Source of the DNA: Polyangiaceae bacterium
Lineage (GTDB): Bacteria; Myxococcota_A; Polyangia; Polyangiales; Polyangiaceae
Reading direction: 5' to 3'
Length of the DNA stretch: 64,000 bases
Assembly (NCBI GenBank): GCA_013214025.1
Contig: JABSRN010000011.1
Coordinates: 1-64,000, forward strand
In this document: positions 1 to 7,813 of the stretch, in pieces
Layout of the letters: every line of letters starts with the position of its first letter
Numbering within the stretch: the first letter of the stretch is position 1
Notes under the pieces: model-generated
Databases searched by the model: none
The model's input: the letters and a program-made list of their open reading frames with translations, nothing else
Told to the model about the DNA's origin: nothing
Program-made: the position numbers and the translations under genes

Positions 1-1
1 G

Positions 2-274
2 AGCCGGTATACGGCCCAATTCAAAGCTGAGGCGGTGCGAGCTGTGGAATCTCGTGGCAATCGAACGATCGGCGAGGTCGCATCAAGCCTCGGGGTTGCC
101 GAAGCGCTGCTTCACAGCTGGAAGAGCCGAATGACAGTCGAACAAGGTTCGAACGACCGCGGAGAAACGATGGAGCAGGAAGTACGCCGGCTTCGCCGCG
201 AATTGGCTGAGGTCAAGAAGGACCGCGACATCGTGGTAAAATCTATCGCCGTCTTCGTAAAGGAACGGAAGTGA
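2..274 (+). CDS. IS3-family transposase orfA (5' end outside window)
   Basis: The frame is open to the left edge of the window, so the N-terminus is missing; 90 residues remain. The start SRYTAQFKAEAVR and the following helix-turn-helix (TIGEVASSLGVAEALLHSW) are typical of the IS3 OrfA DNA-binding protein, which recognises the element ends. The C-terminal half (QEVRRLRRELAEVKKDRDI) is a leucine-zipper-like coiled coil, also typical of OrfA. Its TGA stop overlaps the GTG of the orfB frame by four bases (GTGA, 271-274), the usual IS3 arrangement in which OrfAB is made by frameshifting near the junction. A GTG at 35 is internal, not the true start. Identification is firm at family level; the subgroup cannot be told from this fragment. 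Confidence 0.85.
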   Translation, partial: SRYTAQFKAEAVRAVESRGNRTIGEVASSLGVAEALLHSWKSRMTVEQGSNDRGETMEQEVRRLRRELAEVKKDRDIVVKSIAVFVKERK

Positions 275-1148
275 ACAGCTTTGCTCACATCCGTACGGAG
301 GCGGCAGAACACCCCGTAACTCGTCTGTGCAAACTACTCGGCGTCTCCCGTTCGGGCTACTATGGCTGGCTCGAGCGCAGAGGCCAGGTGGGTGAGCTCG
401 CGACGACGAGCGCCTGTCGGCGCGAATCCGCGCAGCTCATCGCGAGTGCGAAGGCGCATACGGTTCTCGTCGAATGGCACGGCGGCTCAAAGAAGATGGC
501 GAACATGTCGGGCGGCGCCGGGTGCGGCGCTTGATGCGTGAGAACAGCGTATTCGCAGTGCAACCGCGCCGTTTCCGCAAGACGACGGATTCCGATCACG
601 ACTTCGGTATTGCGCCGAATCTGCTGGAGCAGGACTTTGACGTTAAGCAACTGAATCGAGTTTGGGTGAGCGACATCACCTACATCTGGACCGAGGAAGG
701 ATGGTCCTTCCTCGCCGTTGTGCTCGACCTTTGCTCCCGTCGAGTTGTCGGCTGGGCGATCGACGACAACATGAAAGCCGACCTGCCGCTAAAGGCACTA
801 GAGCGCGCTTTGAGGTCTCGACAACCGACGTCTGGGCTAATCCAGCACTCAGATAGGGGAAGTCAGTACGCGTCTCATCGATACCGCAAGCTGCTCGCCG
901 ACTGGGAGGCCATCGCCAGCATGAGCGGGACGGGCAACTGCTACGACAACGCGGTAGCTGAATCGTTCTTTGCGAGCCTGAAGAAAGAGCGCATCCGCCA
1001 TCAGGCCTTTGCCACTCGAACCGAAGCCCACGACGCGGTCGCCAAGTACATCGACGGCTTCTACAACCCCACCCGCTACCACTCGACGCTTGGCTACCTC
1101 AGCCCAGTGCGCTACGAACAAGAACAGAGGCTCGCTCAGGCGGCCTAA
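271..1148 (+). pseudogene. IS3-family transposase orfB, frameshifted
   Basis: OrfB supplies the DDE integrase catalytic domain. The first part (from GTG 271) has the normal IS3 N-terminal HTH-like sequence (LCKLLGVSRSGYYGWLERR). The frame then changes between about 397 and 405. Downstream, the correct continuation (DERLSARIRAAHRECEGAYG, then RRMARRLKEDGEHVGRRRV) is read in another frame and runs to the TAA ending at 1148. The catalytic triad is intact there: D in VWVSDITYI, D in LIQHSDRGSQY and E in NAVAESFFASLKKE. A one-base loss in the run near 400 would explain this. Programmed frameshifting in IS3 acts at the orfA/orfB junction, not inside orfB, so this copy is probably inactive unless the shift is a sequencing error. 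A short inverted repeat (CCGCT-AG-AGCGG, 1167-1178) just past the stop may belong to the right end. Confidence 0.8.
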
Positions 1149-1232
1149 TCATGACATGAACACTGTCCGCTAGAGCGGGATCACTCCAACGGCGGGTGGA
1201 CGCGAGCGGGCGGACGGCTAGGAGATGGCGCG

Positions 1233-2012
1233 CTAGTGGGCTCTCGGAGCTGCCGAGATACCGGCGTCGGCCTCGGGCTGTGCCGGTCGCCCGAGGAAGG
1301 GCACAAAGCGTACGGCGGTCCCCCGTTCGATCCCGAAGCAGTCACGGCTTTCTCCGCTCTTCAGTCGGGTCCAGCGCTGGATCTCTTGCCCATCCGTGAG
1401 CTCCCCGATGGGGATCACGAGGCGCCCTCCCATGGCGAGTTGAGTCAGCAGGGGAGGGGGCACCGCGGTGGGCGCCGCCGCCGCCACGATGGCGTCAAAG
1501 GGCGCGGCGTCGGACCAACCGTTGTACCCGTCGCCGATTCGCAGCTGCAGACGAGACCGGCTGTAGCCTAGCTGGCGCAGGTTTTCGGCTCCGCTGGCGG
1601 CCACCCGAGGCAAGTACTCGATACTGAATGTCTGTGAGCACAGCTCGGCTAGTACGGCCGCTTGGTAACCGCTGCCGGTACCGATCTCCAGCACCCGGGC
1701 GCTCTCGGTCAGACCCAAGGCCTCGCACATATAGCCGACCATGTATGGCTGGCTGATGGTTTGCTCGGATCCGATGGGCAGGGCTTGGTCCGCGTAGGCT
1801 AAGGGTTGTAAAGCTTTCGGTACAAAGGCGTGGCGGGGTACTCGCCGGAGAGCTGCCAGGACAGCTTCGTCCCGCACGCCGCGTTGGGCCACTGTGCTTT
1901 CGATACAGTGAGCGCGTTCCTCGCCGCGCTCGCCGAAAGCGCCCGGCTCCTGGGGCTTCGCGACGACCACAACTGGTGGGGCGGCCAAGGCTTGGTTGCG
2001 GGGGGAAGTCAC
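1233..2012 (-). CDS. pcm: Protein-L-isoaspartate O-methyltransferase
   Basis: The 259-residue protein has the PCMT signature: VLAALRRVPRHAFVP, then QTISQPYMVGYM (substrate and SAM loop), then the SAM-binding motif VLEIGTGSGYQAAVLAEL and the late GGRLVIPIG strand. The family methylates L-isoaspartyl residues in aged proteins using S-adenosylmethionine, starting their repair. The ORF begins with GTG at 2012 and has about 40 poorly conserved N-terminal residues, so a later start is possible. It is the last gene of a minus-strand series, 108 bases after the FAD oxidoreductase; that gap holds a 7-bp tandem repeat. Whether it is co-transcribed with the catabolic genes or merely lies beside them cannot be decided here. 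Its end faces the IS3 remnant. Confidence 0.9.
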   Translation of the reverse strand: MTSPRNQALAAPPVVVVAKPQEPGAFGERGEERAHCIESTVAQRGVRDEAVLAALRRVPRHAFVPKALQPLAYADQALPIGSEQTISQPYMVGYMCEALGLTESARVLEIGTGSGYQAAVLAELCSQTFSIEYLPRVAASGAENLRQLGYSRSRLQLRIGDGYNGWSDAAPFDAIVAAAAPTAVPPPLLTQLAMGGRLVIPIGELTDGQEIQRWTRLKSGESRDCFGIERGTAVRFVPFLGRPAQPEADAGISAAPRAH

Positions 2013-2043
2013 CTAGGCGCAAGCCTAGCGCGATTGGCCGCGG

Positions 2044-2071
2044 GGGGCACGGGGCACGGGGCACGGGGCAC
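2044..2071. repeat. Tandem repeat, four copies of GGGGCAC
   Basis: Four perfect 7-bp units lie in the gap between the FAD oxidoreductase and pcm, followed by a degenerate GGGGCGG. Slippage-prone repeat; no function is evident. Confidence 0.9.
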
Positions 2072-2120
2072 GGGGCGGGCCGCACACGACTGGGCCAGAG
2101 CGGTCCAGTGCTCCGGTGCT

Positions 2121-3596
2121 TCAGCTAGCAGCGAAATCTTCGCTGATGGCCTTTGAGGCCTCGAGGCCGGCGTGGGCACCGATGTCAACGGGTCCGCCAT
2201 CGCTCTCCATGGTCGTGCTGGCGATGTACAAACCGTCCACTCCCGGGACTCGTACGCCGTGGCGTTTCACTCCGGCCCAGATCCACGCCAAACAAGCCGG
2301 GCGCTCGACGAGTTGGTAGGCGGACCACTCCACGCATTCATCCAGATCCGAGTAGAATTCGTACAGGTAGTCTCGCACACGCCCGATCTGTTTCTTGGAC
2401 TCCTGCCAACTTACAGTCTCGGACTTCTCCAGCCAGCGACCGACAAAGGCGTGCAGCATGTGGTGACCCGGGGGCGCCATGGCCTGGGACGCCAGCGAGG
2501 GCAGGTGCCAGCCGCCGTTGTATCCCTTGCCGGGACCTGTGAGCACGCGGTTCCAACCTAGATGAGAATCCGGCTCTCCTGTGCTCCGAAGCTTGGGTGC
2601 GCGCGTCAGGCCCGCTTGCCAGCAGATGGCGTCGGCTTGTTCGTCTTCGAGCGCGGTGGCCATGGTTTTCCACTCAGAGCAGAGGTGGGCCGATCCGATG
2701 AGGGACGTCGCTTGCCACAGGGGGTAGGCGATGACGGTGGCGTGCGCCTCGATTTCCAGAGCGAGGTTCGCGTCGTTCACGGCGACCAGACCGGTGGCTC
2801 GTTTGCCTTCGTAAACCACGCACGCCGGCTTCATGCCGAGCAATATTTGGCCACCGCGTTCGACAATCGCGTCCGCGAAGGGCTGTATCAGTCCTTGGAT
2901 GCCGCCCACGGTCGGGTGGTTGGCGAAGGCGGGCTGGGGCTCGGGTACCGATGGATCCTGAAAGAAGAAGGCCATCACCCGGCCGGTACTCGCCCGCTCG
3001 GGGAACTCGCAGTAGACGACCTTGAGCATAGTGAGCACCGCCGTCTGCACGGCGAGGCTGTCCGTCTCGCCCTTCAGCCATTCGATCATGCTGACGGGCA
3101 GCATGGCCTCTCGTTCCGCCGTGTCCGCCATAGCGAGTTTCATGACGATGGTCATGAGGGTATTCACTTCGTCTTCCGGGCAACCGAAGATGGCCGTCGA
3201 CATTTGCAGAAACCCCTCGGGGCCCCATTTACCTGGAGTCATCGTCGCGCCGTCCGTGCCGGTGCCCGGCAGGTGATGCACGCGAACTACCGGAGGCACG
3301 ATTCTTAGCGGAACGGTCACGTCTGCGGCCTTGGCAGCCAGCTGTCCGTAACTCCAACCCACCTGAAGGTCTCCGATATCGGAGCCGTCCCGATGTCCGC
3401 CATCGATCCAGTACTTTTTGTAAGGCGTGGAGCCGCAACGCCCACCGATTTGGGGCGGCAGATCGATGATGACCACGCGCTTGCCCTGCTTGGCGAGAAT
3501 GGCGCCGGTGACGAGACCCGCGAGGCCAGCGCCGGCAATCACGACGTCGGTCTTGAGGGGTTGGGAAAAATCGATGTCTGTATTTATAGCGTTCAC
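2121..3596 (-). CDS. FAD-dependent oxidoreductase, phytoene-desaturase/amine-oxidase type
   Basis: From a GTG at 3596 the product is 491 residues. The N-terminus has the dinucleotide-binding motif of FAD amine-oxidase/phytoene-dehydrogenase-like enzymes (VVIAGAGLAGLVTGAILAKQ), an acidic strand end (VVIIDLPP) and the GGRCGS motif that follows it. The C-terminus has the second FAD-contact region (GVDGLYIASTTM, then GAHAGLEAS). Such enzymes desaturate or isomerise terpenoid or alicyclic C-C or C-N bonds; the substrate is unknown. The gene lies 45 bases after an amidohydrolase-fold gene and belongs to the same catabolic operon. Its start is ambiguous: a 20-bp tandem duplication covers it, and a TTG at 3626 would add ten residues. 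No good ribosome binding site is visible. Confidence 0.75.
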   Translation of the reverse strand: MNAINTDIDFSQPLKTDVVIAGAGLAGLVTGAILAKQGKRVVIIDLPPQIGGRCGSTPYKKYWIDGGHRDGSDIGDLQVGWSYGQLAAKAADVTVPLRIVPPVVRVHHLPGTGTDGATMTPGKWGPEGFLQMSTAIFGCPEDEVNTLMTIVMKLAMADTAEREAMLPVSMIEWLKGETDSLAVQTAVLTMLKVVYCEFPERASTGRVMAFFFQDPSVPEPQPAFANHPTVGGIQGLIQPFADAIVERGGQILLGMKPACVVYEGKRATGLVAVNDANLALEIEAHATVIAYPLWQATSLIGSAHLCSEWKTMATALEDEQADAICWQAGLTRAPKLRSTGEPDSHLGWNRVLTGPGKGYNGGWHLPSLASQAMAPPGHHMLHAFVGRWLEKSETVSWQESKKQIGRVRDYLYEFYSDLDECVEWSAYQLVERPACLAWIWAGVKRHGVRVPGVDGLYIASTTMESDGGPVDIGAHAGLEASKAISEDFAAS

Positions 3597-3621
3597 ACGG
3601 CATTTATAGCGTTCACACGGC
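3582..3621. repeat. 20-bp perfect tandem duplication over a start codon
   Basis: The unit ATTTATAGCGTTCACACGGC occurs twice back to back (3582-3601 and 3602-3621). On the minus strand each copy carries a GTG start context. The upstream copy (GTG at 3616) encodes only seven codons before a TGA at 3595-3593, next to the GTG at 3596 that probably starts the FAD oxidoreductase. Confidence 0.9.
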
Positions 3622-3641
3622 GGCAATCAATGGGTTGGCGA

Positions 3642-5012
3642 TCACGGGGAGCCAGGCAGCACTCCGCGTTCCTTAGCTTCGAGTACGGAGGCGCGGATCC
3701 AGCTCAGATCGTCTTCCTCTTTGGCTAGGGCGTCTAAGTTGACGCCGTAGACCCTGGCCGCATTGCCCCCGAGGATCTTCGCCTTCAGTTCGTCGGTGAG
3801 AGCGGGGTAGCCGTGCCGCTCTTGCAGTTCTTCAGGGATGGTAAAGGCGCGAAAGGCGTCGATCAGGGGCTGGGTGGGGCCGTACCAGGGGGAGTCCGTG
3901 CCCCACAGGACGTTGTCTGCTCCCACGTAGCGCAGCAATTTTCCGAGCACATGAGCGGCTTCTCGCGGCCGGCGCATGAGCAGGTACCAGGTCGAACCGA
4001 GCTCTGCGTACACATTGCTATTGGGCGCGATACCCGTTGCAATGAGACTGTGTAGCAGCCGGTTGGTGCCGACTCCGGCTGTCTCTTCGGTGTACGGCCC
4101 TTCTTCGACATCCCCGTGCGGGACTTCGTAGCCCGAGTGGTAGACGAGAAAATTGAGGCCGGGAAATCGCGCGGCCGCCGGGCCCACATCCGCAGGAGAT
4201 CCAGTGGGCGCGAGACCACTGAGTCCCTTGTGACAGCAGATGATCTTGACGCCGAGTCGTTGGGCGTTTTCTAGGAACGGGATGCCGCAGCGCTCATCGT
4301 CGAGCATCCACGGCGGCGCCTTCTTGGAGCCGTACAGCGTGTAGACCTTAAAACCGATGGGACGGTAGCGCTCGACCATCTGTGCCATCCTCTCGAGCTC
4401 GCCCGGCTCATTGGGGTGCACGATGGAATGGTGCAGCAGCCGAGGGCTTCCGGCGAAGCGTTCCGTGAGCTCTCGGGTGCCCGCGATCTCGGCATTGGAC
4501 AGAATATTGTAGGACTCTGCGCCGGGAGCGGAGGTGAGCACGGCGACCCGAGTCTCGCTTTCAATGAACACGCAGCGGAGAAATTCCGCGAGGCTAAGAT
4601 CGAGTGGCTCTTGGAGTCCCTCGAAGCGTTCGGGGGCGACATGGCGAATGAAGCCGAGCACACCTTTGGCGCCTTTCAGATCCCGGCGGTGGTCGGCGAT
4701 GTAGTGGGTCTGCACGTCAAAGACGGCGCCGGGTCCGGCAAACGCGCGCCGGGCATGTTTCGGATCCTCGGCGGATTCGCTCGAGACCTCGTAGTAGTCT
4801 TTGCCGCTGCCCTGGTTGATGGCCAGAAGGGTCCCGGCGGTGCCGGCGGGACTACTCAGATACTGTGGCAGACTGAGTTCGATGCGCTTAGCGTTGCGTG
4901 TCGCTCGATCGTTGAGCCAGCCGAGGGCCGACAATTGCGGCGCAGAATGCGCGGGGGCCGCGTATTCGTCAGTGCTTCGTAGCTGGAGTAAGGGCGGGAC
5001 GGGAGGGGGCAT
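3642..5012 (-). CDS. Amidohydrolase-2 family (ACMSD-like TIM barrel) protein
   Basis: The 456-residue protein has the ordered landmarks of the amidohydrolase-2/ACMSD barrel: strand 1 (FDVQTHYIAD, about residue 98), a strand with GFKVYTLYGS, then ICCHKGLSG, FLVYHSGYE, and the late Asp in VLWGTDSPWYG. The first-strand metal site, usually HxH, is QTH here. Members include decarboxylases, hydratases and hydrolases acting on ring-derived acids. About 90 N-terminal residues precede the barrel. ATG start at 5012. A 65-base gap containing 9-bp repeats separates it from the preceding shorter amidohydrolase gene. Its place between that gene and the FAD oxidoreductase suggests a role in the same degradation route; the reaction is not known. 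Confidence 0.75.
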   Translation of the reverse strand: MPPPVPPLLQLRSTDEYAAPAHSAPQLSALGWLNDRATRNAKRIELSLPQYLSSPAGTAGTLLAINQGSGKDYYEVSSESAEDPKHARRAFAGPGAVFDVQTHYIADHRRDLKGAKGVLGFIRHVAPERFEGLQEPLDLSLAEFLRCVFIESETRVAVLTSAPGAESYNILSNAEIAGTRELTERFAGSPRLLHHSIVHPNEPGELERMAQMVERYRPIGFKVYTLYGSKKAPPWMLDDERCGIPFLENAQRLGVKIICCHKGLSGLAPTGSPADVGPAAARFPGLNFLVYHSGYEVPHGDVEEGPYTEETAGVGTNRLLHSLIATGIAPNSNVYAELGSTWYLLMRRPREAAHVLGKLLRYVGADNVLWGTDSPWYGPTQPLIDAFRAFTIPEELQERHGYPALTDELKAKILGGNAARVYGVNLDALAKEEDDLSWIRASVLEAKERGVLPGSP

Positions 5013-5031
5013 GGGTTACCGGGAGGCTGGG

Positions 5032-5067
5032 CTTGTCGGGCTTGTCGGGCTTGTCGGGCTTGTCGGG
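5032..5067. repeat. Tandem repeat, four copies of CTTGTCGGG
   Basis: Four perfect 9-bp units lie between the two amidohydrolase genes. Neither gene extends into them. Likely a slippage repeat. Confidence 0.9.
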
Positions 5068-5077
5068 CTGAGGTCGC

Positions 5078-5905
5078 TCAGTATCGCGGCTTCCGCTCGC
5101 CGAACAGCACACGTTCGGCGTTCTCGAACAGGTACTTGTCCAACACGCCTTCGCGAAAGTCGATGGCCTTTGCTTCGTCGATACATCGCTTGGCGGGCAA
5201 CACAGGATGGTCGGAGGCGAACATCACCTTGTTCTGTCCCCTAGTGTTCATGAAGTGGATGAACTCGTCGGGCAAGTGTTTGGGGGCGTAGGCGGAGGTG
5301 ACCAGATACAGGTTCTTGTATTTGATCATCAACCGCATGGCCACGCCCCACCAGGGATCAGCACCGTGTTGCATGATCAACTTGAGCTGCGGGAAATGGA
5401 AACACACGCGGTCGAGATGAATCGGATCTTGGCACTCGCCGGGCATGGGCGGTCCGGGCAGCCCCGTGTTGATGCCGCACGCAATATCCAGCTCGATGCA
5501 TTTGGCGTAGAGGGGATAATAAATGGCGTCATTGGGTGGAACGTCCAGCAGAAAGGGCGCGACCCGGGCCATCACGACGGGGTGATCCTTGGCGATGTCT
5601 TCGATGGCCCAGAGAGCCTTCATGCCGTGTTTCAGGTTCGGTGCGAGGGCCAGGGCGAAGCGCTCCGGAAACTTCTTGGGAAAGTCTAGCAAGCGTTCGC
5701 TGGGTTTTTCGGGGTTCATGGAAATGACGCTCTTGGCGATGCCCGCCTCATCCATCAGCTCCACCAGCTCTTCGGCGCTGTAGTCGCGAAAAAAATCATC
5801 GTTCGCTTTGAAGTAGTCCTCTTTGACCCGAACCATGAACTGGGTCTTGGCCATGCGGGCCATGTCAGGGTTCACCCACAGATCGATTGCACGAGTCATT
5901 GTCAT
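5078..5905 (-). CDS. Amidohydrolase-2 family protein lacking the HxH metal site
   Basis: The 275-residue protein matches the short amidohydrolase-2 fold: ELVELMDEAGIAKSVISM, PERFALALAPN, ACGINTGLPGPP, PQLKLIMQHGADPWW and the terminal FASDHPVL followed by YLFENAERVLFG. In catalytic members the first strand reads HxH; here it is IDLWVNPD, so both histidines are absent. The mid-barrel His (QHG) and late Asp (SDHP) remain. The protein may be a metal-independent enzyme or a non-catalytic partner of the longer amidohydrolase that follows. Its ATG overlaps the end of the acyl-CoA ligase gene by four bases, so the two are probably translationally coupled. The family assignment is secure, the activity open. 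Confidence 0.75.
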   Translation of the reverse strand: MTMTRAIDLWVNPDMARMAKTQFMVRVKEDYFKANDDFFRDYSAEELVELMDEAGIAKSVISMNPEKPSERLLDFPKKFPERFALALAPNLKHGMKALWAIEDIAKDHPVVMARVAPFLLDVPPNDAIYYPLYAKCIELDIACGINTGLPGPPMPGECQDPIHLDRVCFHFPQLKLIMQHGADPWWGVAMRLMIKYKNLYLVTSAYAPKHLPDEFIHFMNTRGQNKVMFASDHPVLPAKRCIDEAKAIDFREGVLDKYLFENAERVLFGERKPRY

Positions 5906-7779
5906 TCCTCCAAAAATTGCGCCAATTGAGTCTTGTCCCGCAGCATATCTTTGAGCACCTTGCCCATGGCGTTGCGGGGTAGTGGTTCGCGTCGCTGCTC
6001 CCAGATGCTCGGGATCTTAAAGTAGGCCAAGGTCTTCCCGACAAAATTGCCGAGCTGTCCGATGTCCATCTCTGTGTTCGGCGTGGGCACGATTACGGCT
6101 TTGACGACTTGACCGAACTCGTCATCGTCGACGCCGAACACGGCGGCTTCTTCCACCGAGGGGTGAGCCTCCAGGCGCTGCTCGATCTCGGGCGGGTAGA
6201 CGTTCTCCCCGCCGCGCAAGATCATGTCCCGGGCGCGCGAGTGAATGTATAAGAAGCCGTTGTCGGCGTAGTGCCCAATGTCGCCGGTCTTCAGCCACCG
6301 GTCTTCGCTGAGTACGGCCGCTGTGGCTTCCGGTCGCCGCCAGTAACCCGCCATGACAGTGGGGCTCTTGATGCGAATTTCGCCCTCGCTACCGGTGGGC
6401 ACCACGGCGCCGTCAGCGTCGCGAATCTCTAAGTTTACCGTGGGTAACGGCGGTCCGACCGACTGGGGATGGGTGGTGAGCATGTCGGCGCCGCAGAGCG
6501 TCTGAGTGCCGGTGGCTTCGGTCAGGCCGTAGCCTAGCGATAGGGACCCCTGGGCGTTGGGGAACACCTCTTTCATGCGGTCGAGAAAATTTGCGTTCAT
6601 GGGAGCGGCTCCCGTACCCAAACGGCGGATGCTCGACAGATCGTATTTGCCCACATTGGGGTGGGAGGCGACGCGGAACAACATGGTGCCCATGGGCGCC
6701 CAGCTCATGATCTGTTCGCTCTCGATAATCTGCATCACCCGCTCGGGATCGAAGCGCCCCTTCTGCCAAACGGATTTTAGCCCGTTACCGAGAAAGGCGA
6801 CGGCGGCGGAGTACAGCCCTGTGAGATGAAAGAGCGGCGCGTTGATGAGCATGGAGTTGCGGGGCGCGCTGCCCGCCTTGTCAGAGTTCTTGCGGCCTGC
6901 AGAATCGGCTGATTTATTTGTACCGTCGTCGGGCTTGCGCCCACGGGTGCCGGGCGAGGGCGGACCGGGCACTGTGCCAGCTTCGCTCGGCTTCGCTGCG
7001 GGTTCGTGTGTGGGCGCTGAGGCCGTCTGCAGAAGAGCATCGTCAGGACGACCCTGGGCCCGCGCTTGTTGAACCATCGCCGAGCGCACGCCGGTGAAGA
7101 CCTGGAGGCGTTGCACCGCAAGGATACCGCGATGGGTGTTGATGACGCCTTTGGGTCGCCCCGTAGTCCCGCTGGTGTAGAGGATGCAGGCGGGATCGTC
7201 TTCGTCGATGGGCGTTTCCGACAAGTCGGCGCCGGGCGCGAACTCACTCAACTGCGTAAACTCCGTCTCGATCTCTAGGTTTGGTACTGCCAAATTCGCT
7301 CGGTCTAGGCGAGCGAGGCGTTGACTATCGGCGAGGAGCAACTTCGGTTCACAGTCGTTGAGAGCGAACTCGATCTCGTCCCGTACCCACCAGCCGTTCA
7401 TGCCGACGGCGATCGCTCCCAGGCTGACGGTGGCCCACCAGGCCAGGATCCATTCCGGGCAGTTCGCCGCCAGGATCGCCACTCGGTCGCCCTTCTTGAC
7501 GCCGTAGCTTTCCTCCAGGGCGCGGGCGACGCTGCCCACCAGACTGAGGTGCTGACGGAAGGTGATGCGCGTCTCTTCGCAGACGATGTATTCGGCGTCG
7601 CCGTATCGGGCGGATTTTTCGAGCATCACCCGGAGGGAGGCCTGTCGTTTCTTGAATACGTCCGTGGGCGCTCCGAGCACTGACTCTCGCGCGATCTCGA
7701 AATGTCCCCCGGCGGCGCACAGTTGCGCTTCTGCTTCGGAGTATTCCGGAAATTCGTCGGCGAATGATGGGGCAGTCAT
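5902..7779 (-). CDS. Acyl-CoA ligase (AMP-forming, FadD-like)
   Basis: Adenylate-forming enzyme that converts a carboxylic acid, ATP and CoA to an acyl-CoA. Motifs in order: the P-loop-like YTSGTTGRPKG, the A5 region GYGLTEATGTQ, the A7/A8 motifs (WLKTGDIGHY, DMILRGGENVYP) and the A10 lysine in LPRNAMGKVLK. I chose the ATG at 7779 (625 residues), which lies 34 bases after the upstream dehydrogenase; a start at 7866 would overlap that gene by 53 bases. Residues about 253-307, between the A3 motif and the PLFHLTG strand, are a Pro/Ser/Gly/Lys-rich insertion that looks disordered and is absent from most relatives. Position after two acyl-CoA dehydrogenases suggests it activates a ring- or side-chain acid of the operon's substrate. 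Confidence 0.88.
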   Translation of the reverse strand: MTAPSFADEFPEYSEAEAQLCAAGGHFEIARESVLGAPTDVFKKRQASLRVMLEKSARYGDAEYIVCEETRITFRQHLSLVGSVARALEESYGVKKGDRVAILAANCPEWILAWWATVSLGAIAVGMNGWWVRDEIEFALNDCEPKLLLADSQRLARLDRANLAVPNLEIETEFTQLSEFAPGADLSETPIDEDDPACILYTSGTTGRPKGVINTHRGILAVQRLQVFTGVRSAMVQQARAQGRPDDALLQTASAPTHEPAAKPSEAGTVPGPPSPGTRGRKPDDGTNKSADSAGRKNSDKAGSAPRNSMLINAPLFHLTGLYSAAVAFLGNGLKSVWQKGRFDPERVMQIIESEQIMSWAPMGTMLFRVASHPNVGKYDLSSIRRLGTGAAPMNANFLDRMKEVFPNAQGSLSLGYGLTEATGTQTLCGADMLTTHPQSVGPPLPTVNLEIRDADGAVVPTGSEGEIRIKSPTVMAGYWRRPEATAAVLSEDRWLKTGDIGHYADNGFLYIHSRARDMILRGGENVYPPEIEQRLEAHPSVEEAAVFGVDDDEFGQVVKAVIVPTPNTEMDIGQLGNFVGKTLAYFKIPSIWEQRREPLPRNAMGKVLKDMLRDKTQLAQFLEE

Positions 7780-7813
7780 AGCAGTGCAGGTGTTGGAAAA
7801 GCCGCGGCCGCGA

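Noticed and set aside
271-534. Programmed frameshift as explanation for the split orfB
   Set aside because: IS3 programmed frameshifting occurs at the orfA/orfB junction; no slippery sequence is evident at 397-405.
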